From: Owenia fusiformis | Taxonomy: Eukaryota > Annelida > Polychaeta > Sabellida > Oweniidae | Length of the DNA: 64,000 nt | Reading direction: 5' to 3' | NCBI GenBank assembly: GCA_903813345.2 | Contig: CAIIXF020000007.1 | Coordinates: forward strand, 7,691,730-7,755,729 | Part shown: piece after piece, positions 11,069-26,000 of the stretch | Position numbering within the stretch: the first letter of the stretch is position 1 | Layout: each line of letters starts with the position of its first letter | Translations under genes and position numbers: made by a program | Notes under the pieces: generated by a model | What the model was told of the DNA's origin: nothing | Seen by the model: only the letters and a program-made list of their open reading frames with translations | The model's database searches: none

Positions 11069-14000
11069 GTAAGTTTTTCATTTTATTTTTTTTAAGGGAG
11101 GTGGAATAGTAAATGGGGATTCGGACAAGTATATCATTATTCTGGATGTTTTGTATAGATTGACTTTAAAGAAAAGATATCAGTTTATGTCTTTTTTATT
11201 GACCTTCTCAGGTTATTTCAATTTAGATTGGCCAAAATCACATTTGAGATGAATGTTTTGGGAGAAAGCCTGGGGAGAAAGGGTGAATTGAAATGAATTT
11301 TCTTACCTAGATACTTTAATTTGAATATGTGAAAGCTATTACTATAAGTACGCTATTGGTACACATTTGAAATCGCCAATATAATTAAGACGTCTATAAA
11401 GATCTCGGTCTTCGTTTAACATTTATTTCGACATAATTTATAATAATTTTTATATATCCTTCTTGCTATTATATAAGGCAATTATTCGAACTGAATTTAA
11501 TGAAATATCCTCTATGGTTATTCAATTCACAGCCATTCGAAATAGCTCTCAATTGAATAAAAACACCCTAAAAGGCGTGTTCAACGTTTCAACGAGGAAC
11601 GAAACGAAATGGCCATGTAGTATGTAAAAGTATTATATCTTTTTAACTGTTCCATCAATGTTTATGATATTTTCAGGATAATACCCTATTTCATGGATCA
11701 TCAATTCTATGCATAAATATTTACAAATAACGAACAGCGTATGATGTCACAATAGCTATTGTCGCAATCGTAATTGTGGGTGACTCGTGTTCAACTCTGA
11801 CTTATTCAGCCTGCGTATAGTACTTAAATGTAGAATTTGTGAGTTATATAGCAGTTTGTCATACAGTTGTTATATTGTTAGATCCGGAAAAGTTTCACGA
11901 ACATACTGAAACTATACTTATTAATGATTCAGATGTAAACGTATCAGCCACGATGGATTTTGTACGAATATTAGGAGTGAAGCCTCGTCAAAATTACGTT
12001 ATTTTTTACCACGGTAGATATGTTCTAAGCCATCCAAGTCTTTTAAATTGCAATGAATCATCTCAAATTCTTATGGTCAACAATAGAGAAGATGTTTGTT
12101 CTACAAAAAAAGTATATTTGATGACCTGGTGGGCATATAAACCTCGTAAATTCTATATAATATTGAAAAATGTACAAGTGAAGCCTCCGTGATAAAAATC
12201 CCCGTTAAAATCAATTGGGCATTTTCAATCTATGCGAGTGTGAGTATTTTAATATTTTGAGTCCTAAAAAATATTTTTCTCAGCTGCGCATCAGGTGATT
12301 ATAATGTATTAAAAAATTAGAGACTCTATTTTAGTTTTTCATCTTTTAAAATGAATGATACCAGAGTCTGAACTAAATGTGCATAGACCGTTTTGACGTC
12401 ATTTTACACACAAAATGGGGACTTTGTGTCCCCTTTCATCGGAATTAGCGAGGACAGATTTTATTGAAATAATTTGATAGCTTTTTTATTTGCCTGCGCA
12501 TGTTCCATACATTACAGTGGTACCAAATGATAGGGTAAACCATACTTCTTCATGAACATATACCGTATTCTTTGAGTCTTAAAGAATAGAGACATTTCCG
12601 CGCTATAGGTTATAATACGCGAGAAAACGTAAAAAGCGCGCGATTGATGAGTCCCGCATCAAAAGTTATCAGAACAAATTCTCTACAAATCATAACTTTC
12701 AATCATGATGAATTCTCATTTGAAATAAAGATGCACATGTCATTTTGATGTAATGGTTATCTATTGATATTATTAATGATTACATCTTGTAGGATTTGCA
12801 TATAAATTCATCAAATATGGAAGATTGGTACGAAGTTTTCAATTTTATAGTTCGGAATATTTGTCTTGGTTTCCATGTTTATTCAATTTTAAATCGATGT
12901 TTTGATTGAAGTTGCTTGGTTTGTTTTGAAATACCTTTTCATCGATTCATTCCTTAGATAGAATGTAGGTAATAAAAATGTAATGTGTCATTTTCATAAT
13001 TTTATGTTCATGCTTCAGTGAATTTCGAAGGAATAATCATGACGTCGTCGACATGTTCGCCAAATTGCGAGAATATTTTTCATAACGTCACATTTCATTG
13101 TTTCCTGTGAAACGGGAGTGTGCACCAATAGCGTACTTATAGTATATATATTTTTTTAAGGAAATAATTTTCTGTAATTTTCAGATCACTAGATTATAGA
13201 AATAGAAATATGATGTGAACATAATATGAATGATACAGATGTCCGTCAAGCAATTGAAATGGCTTATTTTTTAATGGACATTATTGGATTAATGTGCACT
13301 ACATGGATTAAAACATTGCATTTTCCCTTGGAACTGCAATATCTATTTTAATTTGATTGATATATATTGTATAATTTAATCATATTATTCTTATTATTAC
13401 ACAGAGCTTCAGTTAATTATCTTACAATTATAGAATAGAATAGATATAGGATTTTTAACAGCCTATAGTATTATTGATAGGATATTATCCACATCTTTCT
13501 GATTTAATTACTTAGCAATAAGTGAATTAAATAACAATATTCTTTTTATTTAAAGGTTTTAATGTTAAGAAATGTGTATGGCAAGGCAGAATAAAGTAAA
13601 TGTCAATTCCATTTTTTAATGTTTATTTTGTAAATGTTAAAAAGTTACAATTTGAAACCAAATAATGTCCTTAGTCAAGTAGATTAAAATTATATTTTAG
13701 AATTATTAGAAATAATATCACATCCAAGGATTGTTCCAAAAGTTTTGGATGTACTCTTATCTGTCCTAACAAGTCATGACATTGTGAAACTTTTATATGC
13801 ATTATATCAACAAAAATGTGCACACAGAAAATAGGCTTCCCAGCTAAAAAGAAAATAATAAAAATAACTTATTTGACAAGACTTCGTAGAACATGGTCTA
13901 TGACATTATTCTAGACCACATTTACCTTGGAACAAGTCGTCGCATGAGAATAACTTTGTACTATCTCACATTTTTACGGAACTGAGAAATCAAGGTTTGA

Positions 14001-17000
14001 AAGTTTAGAGGTCTGTATCTTACTTAGTATTGCCATGTGAAACTTGATTTTTTGTATGTCACCTGGTCTCACCCTAGAGATATCTTATATGAAATACCAT
14101 ACCTTGAAACAATTTACAAGATCCTTTTTTAAAACTATGGAAATGGAGTTGATACAATTTCCCACCGGAATAACAGCTTATTTCTAATTTCAAATTGTCA
14201 TATCTGATATCAACTGTTTCAACCAATCAACTCTCTAAGAATTGGTCATGTGACTTGCAAAACTTGGAGTTATAACAATCTTATATTAAAACAAAGTATG
14301 CCAATATGCATGTTATTGTATCTAGAATGAAAAATAATGTTTTGCAATGTAAAAAAATCTTCAAAATCCAAAGAATATTATTTAATAAAATAAAGAAAAT
14401 TCAATTTATAAAACTTTAAAATCAATTTCTCAAATAAGTACAATTATTTCTTAATTTTGGAATCTCAGGACACCCTTCAAAAAGAATTTATTGCCTTTGA
14501 AACTAAGGCAGAAGTACAATGCATTGAAACCAATGATGCCAATACGGTCCCCCACATATTTCCCTCGGTATAAACCCTGTAGCCTAAACCTCACAGCACA
14601 TTACAATGTAGCCCCTAAGGGACAGTCCGCTGGTCATTATCAGGTTATTTTTGATACAGACCAGTTGAATTTTTCACTGGGTATAAGGAGAATAACATTG
14701 CAACTGGTCCGTAATTCCATTTTGACCAGCAGGTTTCAGATCCTTAGGGCCTAAGACATAACCAATTTTTATTACATGCACATGGAAGAAATTTGAAAAT
14801 AGAAAAATAATTTCTAATTCATTTTAGATTAATGAAAGTGATGAAACCTCGATTTAGGTAATCACATTTTGTTCATTGGGATGCAGCTATCATTATCCAT
14901 TCATTTTCTGTTGTTTGCTACTCTGTGGAGTACAATTGGGAATTGAAGCAATTGTAGAAGTTGGGACTAAGAGTGGTTCTTTGTAAGGAAATTGAATCAA
15001 TTTGTTACTTTTCCAAAATATAATGTAGATGATCAAAAACAATGATCCCAAAAATGCAAAAGAAAGGGCAAATCTGAAAAACATACTAGTAATAAAATAA
15101 CTAAAAAGATCCCAGATGTTCAGTGAAAAGCGCAAAGTAAATCATAGATGAAGAGAAAATAAAATAAGTTTTTTAAGGGACTATACTAACATAAAGATAA
15201 CTCCTTATTGATATAGTGTATGGTCAGTAAAAGTTAAAGCTAGTTTAAATAGATTTAGCTTTTTTCCACAAACTATAAAACATCATTTTGAAAGAGATTT
15301 CAATAGTATACAGACAGTGATTGCCTTTGAGCAATGTAGTGCAAAATATGACAGTTACTATTTGTTTTGATTACTATATCTAGTATATAACCTATTATTA
15401 TGTACTCTATTTGAACAAACAAATAAGTAGTCTTTCATTTTCAACATTTAATGATGACAGCTTCGTATATGCATTTCTATTGCATTTGGCCATTCAAACC
15501 CCTATAAGACCTGGTAGCAGGGAAGATAAAGGGTACTTTTGACTGCTCACATGATCTAATTAACTGGTCATTTGTACTTTTCATCTTCCCTGGTAGCAAG
15601 GATTTAGGTTTTCGAGGAAATTAGTAATTCTATTTCATATCATGCGGCCATGAATAATCCAATGAGCATCCATAATACAAAGAGTAATTGAGGGCATATA
15701 ATTTGAATATGCATGGGATTACACATACTGTATCATTTTATTTTTTTGATCTACTTGTAATAGTTCTAAAACTAAAACATGAAAGGCCAGGCATGCAAAC
15801 TGGCATGGTATTGTGTTACAAAACATTATTTCATTCTAGATACAATAACATGCATATTGGCATACTTCGTTTTAATATAAGATTGTTATAACTCCAAGTT
15901 TTGCAAGTCACATGACCAATTCTTAGAGAGTTGATTGGTTGAAACAGTTGATATCAGATATGACAATTTGAAATTAGAAATAAGCTGTTTGTCTGGAGAT
16001 GGTACAATTTCACACTGAATTCTAGCTTAATGAGAGGGAATTGAGATGGGGCATGTATCTGAGATGAAAGCCTGTGTGTCAAATAGTAAAATTCCATGTC
16101 TATCTCAATTTTTTGGAAAATGGCAGTTAGTACAAAGTTATTCTCACGCGACGAAGTACAAATCACCCAGGACTAAAGGTCTTTCATTCCATTTCTTTTG
16201 CATCTGGAAAATCAATATGATCCATCGAGATGATATGTTAGGAATCTCACTGGTATATCAACATGAACCTGTAATATACACATCTGATGAGACAAGAAAA
16301 TATCAAGCTGGTCACGTTTAGAAATGAAAAATAGGGTATGAAAGAGAGGAATAAGCAAGGAATAATGTAATTAGGCATGCAATTAACACTTTAAATTGTA
16401 TAGAAATACAAGAAAATTATAAGGTTTATTCAATTATACGGAGATGATGAAGTGAAATCGGCAGGAGAAAAGTGATTTTTGTTACATTTGTAATTTGATC
16501 CTAATCGTATCATTGGCTTTGTATCATGGTAGTTATTAAACATGTTTTATTCATCTCCTCATATCACATTCAAATCAGGTATAAGGATACGGAGATTGAT
16601 TTGCAATGAGACCTTTAATCTACATGATACATGACATAATCCGGGACATGATATACAGACATATAAGGGATGTTATCAACAGTAATTTTAGATTTAATCT
16701 AGAGTTTTTCGCAAAAAAATATAAAGAATCAATCCCTCCAAAACATTGACTGTAAAGGAACAGCAGACCTGTAGCCAGAATGAAGAAAAGCCTGTACAAA
16801 CATATTTATTCATTTTTACATAGTCTCAAGTATTGCCAGTTTGGTGTGATACCAGACTGGTGTGATACCCAACAAGTATTTATCTTCAAATCCTTGTCGT
16901 GACTTGTTTTAATATACACCATTGTTCTTTCTGGGTTTCTCTTTGGGTAATCAGAAATTGTTTATCGGTTATTTCATTTCAGATGAATCCATGATCAGGA

Positions 17001-20000
17001 TTGCTTTTATTGGGTTCACTTGGGAATAATTGGCAGGGTATATTTATCCATATGACATGTCATGGTAATGAGTTATTTCTATGCGCAACATACCAATTTT
17101 TATTGCCTTGTTTTTGAAAGGAACATACCATTAATCATTAGGGCTTTAGAGCATGATGGGGGGGGGGGCAAGATTACCATCTATCACATTTTGTTCAAGT
17201 TTTTTCTCTCCTTTCAAGTAATACTAATAATATATTAAAGGATATTGCAAATTGCAATGTATAATTATGAACGTTTCATATATCATGAATGAGTCTTACA
17301 GGGTGTCCCCAAAAATTATACTGCGGACAAATGTGGAATGATTTTGCATTGATTATGATAGAGCTTTTAGATTGTCCTCTAAATTGTTAAAAGTTTCAGT
17401 ATAAGTAAATAAGATATTTCTAAGAATTTAAATGCTTATTGGAAATGAATTTTCTTAATCATGTAAAAAACTCAGATTTTTCGATGAAGAAAAAACAGCA
17501 ATTCTGTAAAACATTATAGGGACACCCGATATTTAACAATTCCTAGATGTAAAATTACTATATTTCTCAAAGCAATTATTTCTACTAAATGATAGTGCAG
17601 CTTTAGATCCGAAGTTAATAATTTCACTGTTTCAATTTCAATGCCTTGTAATCATATTTCAAGTCTGTGACATTTTTGATGATTCTTTGTTTTCATATTG
17701 ATTTTTGCTTGCGTAAGAACAGGAAGAAGAGATAAGATGATCAGGCTTTATTTTAAACTGTAATTTTTTGACAAAAAGTAAATCAATGAGGCTTTCAATG
17801 AAAATAAAGTTGATTTATTTAATGAAAGTTTTCAATATCTGGAAAAATAATTGTGATATCTCAGGAAATAGGGGCTATGGTATGGAAAGAAATGTGTTCA
17901 AATGCTATAGTTAATTTTACCATTTGCCTAATTCAAGAATCTAAGATCCCCCAAAAAGTTCTACCTTGTTGGATTCCATCTTCACATGCTCAGTCTTCAC
18001 TACATTCAGGATCAGTTGGGAGCCAAGTGAACAAAGATATATTTATGAACATTTTTTCGTAATGACCACAGTGATCTCCCCAACATTAAAGCAAGTACCC
18101 ACCTGAGATTTTGAAAGTAGCCTTGCACCCACCTGAAAATCCATTTGCACCCACTTGAAAATGAAAAAAAAATCATGAAAAATTGGCATATTTTGTCGAA
18201 TTTTGGTCTGAATTATGAAAATGAAAATTTCGCACCCACTTGAGAAAAAATCCTGGGGAGATCACTGAACCATTTGTTGGTATTAAAGATCAGGAATTCT
18301 ATTTTCAACAATACTTTTTTGTATGTGACCACCAGAAGTGATGACATATTGTTATAGTCCAACTTTTTTGTAGATGGTGTTTGGCAGCTGGTGTTTGGCA
18401 TTCTGTGTCTGTAACAGCATTCGGCATTTGTAACAGCATTTGGCAGTCGGCATCTGTAACAAATGACAGATGGAGGCATCTTGCATGTTACATGTGTTAC
18501 TAAAATGGCTAGTTCTTTTTCTTGCTCAAAGGGAATAAAAAAGTACCATATTTCAACTAAAAGAGGATATTGCCAATGTATTGTAGCAGAAATGAATCCT
18601 AGTAGATGATCTCAATGAATTATTTATCTAATCCATTCTATAAGTCATGTCACAATGTAGGGGTTATCCCATAATTTTTGCATTTAAATTTTTTATCTTA
18701 ATTCTAATCTAAATGTATTAAATTCTGGGAAAAGTAGAACTGATTTCGGAAAACACAGTAGCATTCTGATAGTCCTTATATGTCCTTTCTTACAAGGGAC
18801 AAACTCAAGCAAATCTAGTAAAGATTACCAATATTCATATTCCTTGGCCCAAGAGTAATTCATTGCATTACATTTTCTGCTATGAAAGGAGTGAAGGACC
18901 GATCTTGAAGGATGTTCATGAGGTTGCACCATAAAACATTTTGCACTTTTAAGTCATAAAGCACCCATTTCCCACCCACATACTAAATAAAGGTTGCTCA
19001 CAGAATTTAATATGAAACAATGACTATTATAGTGTCATTTAAAGCAATAAGTAAGACAAACATAAGTTAGGTGCATAGGTCTTGGTGAATAATCAAATAT
19101 AGCATGGAATAAGGTAGTGGAATTTTGGCCAACAGTATTTCTCGTATTCTGATTGGTTAATGTTAAATCAAAGTATTATCTCCAGCTCAAAGTTCAGATG
19201 AAGCTTTCTTTTACTAGGAAAGAATTATCAAATTATCGCTAATAGAGATAATCATAGATTTTAGATAACATATTTCTAAGGCTTCTGAAAATTTTGGTAA
19301 TGGTAGTAAATGCTTTACATTATTACACAATACGAGGATAATAGTATTTTGGCGTAGTCAATAAGACCATACAATATGGCCCACTGGAACCATTAGGGAG
19401 TTCTTCGCATAAAGAATAGTTCAATCAATATTTTTGTAGTATTTCGCTGTTGTCAGGAAACCTCAATATACTGAGAATACAAAGACAATAAAACAATTAC
19501 AGTCTCTAGCAAAACTCCCAAACTGATTGCTTTGTTCCGTTATTGTGTATTGATGGAGTCATATTTTCTGCGGTGTCTGTATATTAAACTGATGAAAATT
19601 ACTTCTATAAATTCATTTTGTATTGTTGGTGCCTCAATAGAAACCCCATATAATTACTTACTCCTTTACGGGCTCCTTTAGATTTCAAAAATTGATCAAT
19701 TAAATAATCAATTACAACTTAGAATTCAGTTATTTTTTAATAATATAATGATTAATGTTATTATACGCCACTCAGCAATAAATGATAAATAATTAAAATA
19801 ACCTAGAATTTATTTTCTTGAATATAATTAAGTATGAAGCCATGGATTCATTTCCTAAGTTTTTTCTGGAAAGCATCCTTAGAATATAAAGATAAATTGT
19901 AGGAAATTCAACATTGTTGAGAAACTGGAAAATTATCTAGTTTGTAATGTTAGTTGAAGAGTTGAAAATCGTCAGAAAATTCATGGATTTTCTTGGGTGA

Positions 20001-23000
20001 ATGAAAAAGTAAATTGTTTTAGAATTTCAAAAGAGATTCACAGGTCAATTAGCACTTTATGAGACTATTCCAAGTCAGTCAGCACAAATTGCTAATAGTG
20101 GAAATTATATATATTATTCTGGTAACCAATAACTGCTTTTGCAATCTGAGTTGGAGGCCTTGGAATATATAAACTAAAATGTCTGTCGACCAAGTTGAAC
20201 GATCATTTAAGGAAAAGGTCATGAGTGATACAATTGACCAATTTACAAAATCTGTATTTGTATTTATTTAGGTCTAAATTTGTTTGTTTTTCCTTGAATT
20301 GTTGTTTCCTGACTCCCGATATTTATTTGTTATCAGCAAATTCAAATTGTTGCTCTATATTCAGGACAGCAAACATGGTAAATATATTTGGCCTTCACGT
20401 TCACAAAACTAATGGATATGACATGTATTACATTGATTGAAATCATGACATTTTGATTCAAATCTCAAATCTGAGATACCATAGTGTATTGTGAGGTTTC
20501 CCTGGGAATAGCGTTTTTATGTTGCCACAAGTGGTGACTTATTGTTAAAGTCTGCAACTTTTTTGTGGTGGCGGTTGGCATTTGGCATCTAGTGTTTAGC
20601 ATCTGTAACAAATGGCAGGTCGTGACATTTTGCATATTGCAAATAATGCCTTCATAACGATATAATTGCATGATCATAACAGCATATTATTTGGAACATA
20701 CTGAAAATGAATGGATCAATTTCCAGAGACATTTGGATATTTCATTGTCTCTTATTGATTTTATGTGCATCTCTTTTGCCATGTAATAGATCCTCAAAAT
20801 ACCAAGATATCATGTTCAAGTCAAAATATGTGATTTTTACAATATATGCTGATTTTTTTCTTATGGTGATAAGATATTTGATATTGTGATATTTCTTTAA
20901 TATTAGAAAATTAACATTGTGGTAAGCCTGTCTTAAGATGTGCTTTAATTTTTGCTACAGAAATGTGCGCAGATCACAATTTTTCCAGAAGAAAAGCAAC
21001 ATGCAAATTGTGGATTCTGTCATAATTATTTTTCATTTGCAGACTGTGAATAAAAGATGAAAATATTGAATTAACTTTGAAGTTTTGAGCTCCGTTGAAT
21101 GAGTACTGGTAATTGCATGCTCAAAAATATTTTCATAACCCATAATGTATATATAGCGATCACGGGGAATTGATGAAATATAAATAAAGCAATATAGTCA
21201 TTGATCCGAATCACAATAGGTCCCTTCGTATGTTATACATGTATGTGTTCAATCAATTATTCATGGTCAGGCTGAAATGATTTCATATTTTATCAGTTCC
21301 TCTTGACATGATTGATGTTATGTCCCCTGCAAATATTTGTACAAGAAAATATGAAATGGTAAACAAATAAACAAATACTGAAAAACCTGTCTTAGTGAAC
21401 ACCTCTCTCCAGATAATGAACACATGTGTTTAGTGAACACCACTTCAATACCTATTTACACTAACTCCCATATAAAATCCCCTCTCTGTAGTAAACACCT
21501 ACCTCCAGTGAACACTTTTTGTGGCTCCATAGAGGTGTTCACTATATGCAGGTTTTACTGTAATATGGCATAATAATCAGTAGTTTATTGTAAGCAATTT
21601 TAATCTTAAGATGATTTTTTCATATCAAGTAACAATGTGCATTACATGTGGCATATGTGAATGGAAATATGGATGTGTTTTCATCTTTTATGGCCCCATT
21701 TCTCCAAATATCATAGTCCACAATTCCTCTATGTCTTCATCATGATAAACCATTTCTTCTCAGCCCTGAGATGCCATAATATAATGAGTTAGATTTGGCG
21801 ATCCAGGAGAGCCCAAAATGAATGTCTTGGTTAAAGCAAGAGTTTGCATTATATTTATGTGCCTATAAGGGTTCTTGGGGCAAATCGATAAAATTTTTAT
21901 CCCCTCTCAATGATTCTAATATGTTTCAATCTATTTAATGCACATAGAGTACTCTGACCTTGCAAGAAATATGCTAACAAACAAACAAGCAAATAAAGAA
22001 ATAAATAAACAACCAGGCTTACAGACAAACAAACAAAAACAATTAGATAAACACTTTGATTATTGTTCCGCTCTTTGAGCTGAACTGTTTTTTTTATGTC
22101 ACCACCAAAAGTGGTGACATATTGTTATGGTCTCCGTTTTTTTTGCGACGGCGGTTGGCGTCCGGCGGTTGGCGTCCGGCGGTTGGCGTCCGGCGTCCGG
22201 CGGTTGGCGTCCGGCGTCTGTAACAATTTCTTACAACTTCCTATAACTTAACAAATACTATTTAGACTGACTTCAATTTTTTTCTAAATCATCTACATGT
22301 TCTCAGAAGTTCAAATCTGACTTTAGATTTGACATTTGACCTTCAATGACCTTCTCAAGGTCAAAAAGGTCTTTTTTCAACTTGCTACACATTGACTAAA
22401 TTTTTTTTCAAAATCATCTACATGTTCTCAGAAATTCAAATCTGACTTTAGATTTTACTTTAGATTTGACATTTGACCTTCAAATCTGACTTTAGATTTG
22501 ACATTTGACCTTCAATGACCTTCTCAAGGTCAAAAAAGGTCAAAAGGGTCTGTTTTCAACTTGCTTCAAATTGACTAAAAAATTTTTTCAAAATCATCTA
22601 CGTGTTCTCAGAAATTCAAATCTGACTTTAGATTTGACTTAAGATTTGACATTTGACCTTCAATGACCTTCTCAAAGTCAAAAAAGGTCAAAAAGGTCTT
22701 TTTTCATCTTGCTTCAAATTGACTAAATTTTTTTTTCAAAATCATCTACATGTTTTCAGAAATTCAAATATGACTTTAGATTTGACATTTGACCTTCAAT
22801 GACCTTCTCAAGGTCAAAAAGGTCTGTTTTCAACTTGCTTCAAATTGACTAAAAATTTTTTTCAAAATCATCTACGTGTTCTCAGAAATTCAAATCTGAC
22901 TTTAGATTTGACTTAAGATTTGACATTTGACCTTCAATGACCTTCTCAAAGTCAAAAAAGGTCAAAAAGGTCTTTTTTCAACTTGCTTCAAATTGACTAA

Positions 23001-26000
23001 ATTTTTTTTTCAAAATCATCTACATGTTCTCAGAAATTCAAATCTGACTTTAGATTTGACATTTGACCTTCGATGACCTTCTCAATGTCAAAAAAGGTTG
23101 AAAAGGTCTTTTTTCATCTTGCTTCAAATTGACTAAATTTTTTTTTCAAAATCATCTACATGTTTTCAGAAATTCAAATATGACTTTAGATTTGACTTTA
23201 GATTTGACATTTGACCTTCAATGACCTTCTCAAGGTCAAAAAAGGTCAAAAAGGTCTTTTTTCAACTTGCTTCAAATTGACTAATTTTTTTTTCAAAATC
23301 ATCTACACGTTCTCAGAAATTCAAATCTGACTTTAGATTTGACATTTGACCTTTAATGACCTTCTCAAGGTCAAAAAGGTCTGTTTTCAACTTGCTTCAA
23401 ATTGACCAAATTTTTTTTTCAAAATCATCTACATCTTTTCAGAAGTTCAAATTTGACTTTTACAAGTTCTCAGAAGTTCAAATCTGACTTTAGATTTGAC
23501 CTTTGACCTTCAATGACCTTCTCAAGGTCAAAAAGGTCTTTTTTCAACTTGCTTCAAATTGACTAATTTTTTTTTCAAAATCATCTACATGTTCTCAGAA
23601 GTTCAAATCTGACTTTAGATTTGACATTTGACCTTCAATGACCTTTTCAAGGTCAAAAAGGTCTTTTTTCAACTTGCTTCAAATTTACTTAATTTTTTTT
23701 CAAAATCATCTACATGTTCTCAGAAGTTCAAATCTTTACATTTGACATTTGACCTTCAATGACCTTCTCAATGTCAAAAAAAGTCAAAGAGGTATTTTTT
23801 CAACTTGCTTCAAATTGACGAATTTTTTTTTCAAAATCATCTACATGTTCTAAGAAGTTCAAATCAAACCTTCTTAAGGTCAAAAGGTATTTTCCAACTT
23901 GCTTTAAATTGACCAAATTGTTTTAGGTGGTGACATTTTGTCATGTTAATGCCTTGTTTCTAATTATTGTATTTGTCATGTTTGAATAGAGAAATAAATA
24001 AAAAAATCAACTCTGATGATTTCTTCATATGGGCATCAATATGCCTTAATAGTCGTCCCAGACAAAATCTAATAGTTATAAATCAGAAAATAGTGCTAAA
24101 TCTGACTTTTTCCTTGCATCTTGACATGCTATTACAGCCTTGTACCTTTCATCCTTTTTAAGCCTATATTAAATCTATTTTGGGACTATACTTATCTTTT
24201 TAAAATTGATCAGTGAGAGGATATCAAAAGGAATCATTCTCAAAGTGAGCAGGGTGATCTTCAGAAACTGTTCTTAATGTCAAAAATTAACCTTTGATGT
24301 TGTGTATATAACAATTTATGAGATAGATTGGTTCACTGGTTTAATATGAAACAGTTTTCCTATTTTTTAGATATTGCCCTTTTCTAATGGTTTTTCTTAG
24401 GAAATTGGGATCACAGTGGAAAGATCTAGTGAAACATGAGAACATGATAAATAAAAGACTAATAGAGTCCCTATATTATTTTGCATCCTCCAAGAAGTTC
24501 CAATGCATTCTTTCTTCCTCTCTGCAGACCCTTGCATTTGTTTCCTAGAAATCCTGGTATCCATATTTTGAGATTGAATCTATATAGTTCCAACCATTCT
24601 AACAGTTTTCAACAAATCAACTTTTAGATAAGCATCACTTTGATATGATAACATTTTGTTTAATCAAGCCACGCAGGAAGCATCTGAAATTCCCCAGAAA
24701 ACAGTCTAAAAGGGGAAGAGGAGGAGGAGTAAGGTGTGATTGCATTGAATGAAATGGAGATTGATGATTAAGTTATTGTCTCCAACTCTTTTGTGGACAG
24801 TGTTTGGTGTTTGGAATTCAGCAGTTGGCATTTGGCGATCAGCAGTGGGTGTCTGTAAACAAATGGATGGCATGCCTATAGCCAGGATTTTCCAAGGGGG
24901 GTTCATTTTTTGAAAATTTCCAGGGGGGTTCACTTGTGACAATTTTGGTCCAAAAATGACCAAAATCATTTAAAAAGTGCTAAGAATGGTGAAAAACTGC
25001 ATGATTTTGAAAGATTTTTTGGCCAGGGGGGGTGGGGGGGGGTTCGCTTTAACCCATCGAACCCCCCTGGCTACGGGCCTGGGTGGTGATGACATATTGC
25101 ATATTGTCAATGCCTTGTTATTGTATTGGCAAAGAATCATTTGTAAGACCAGATCTGATTTAATCAATTACTGGAAATCTACTCAGACATATCTCAATGA
25201 TCAATAGAGAAATATCAATGGTTATTATTTACCAAATATGGATTGTGCTGTATAGTATTTTATCTGAATAGTTCTTTTATAACATTGCCTCTAGACAAAT
25301 TTAACCTATTTTTGCTGACATGACACCATTAGGAAAATATAGGTCTCATAAATTATGTATATCATTTAACGACACATAACAACAGTGTCAATTGTATCCA
25401 TAATATATATACAAAATAGAAATAAAAACAGTATGTTGACATTTTTTTACCATAAAGGAAAATAACATGAGAGAAAATTTACTTCCGCTTTTCAGTTTCC
25501 AAGCATGAAAATATCTTAAAATAGTGGATAGATATATAAAAATGAGTACTCCAGGACTTCCACTAACCAGTACTGTCAACCCCTAAAGATTTTCTCGCGG
25601 GACAGATTTTTTAGACCAAGTGCCCAAAATTTGCGGGATTTTGCGGGACATCTACTAAATTCGCGGGATTTCGCGGGACATTTAAGGGATTTGCGTGATT
25701 GTGCTAATAGGCCATTTTTTTATCAAATTCGTGGGATTTCGCGGGACCATTCGAGGGACAAACACCCTAATTGCGGGACAGTTAACAGGGGTACCACCAA
25801 ATACTTCATAGAGGGACATATTTTTTAGACAAAGTGCCCTAAATTTGCGAGATTTCGCGGGACATCCACCTAAATTTGCAGGATGTCCCGGGACATTCAA
25901 GGGATTTGCGTGATTGGGACTAATGTAAAAGCGTGTAAAAGTACTTAAATCAAACTTTCAGATACTGATTAATCAAATATAATGCACCGTTACATTGTAA

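Noticed and set aside
14491-14754. Plus-strand open frame of 87 codons within the foldback centre
   Set aside because: No family likeness and no repeat of it elsewhere; expected by chance at this length.
17299-17529. Small mariner-derived element with CAGGGTGTCCC ends
   Set aside because: Only about ten bases of the ends agree and no TA pair is clear on both sides.
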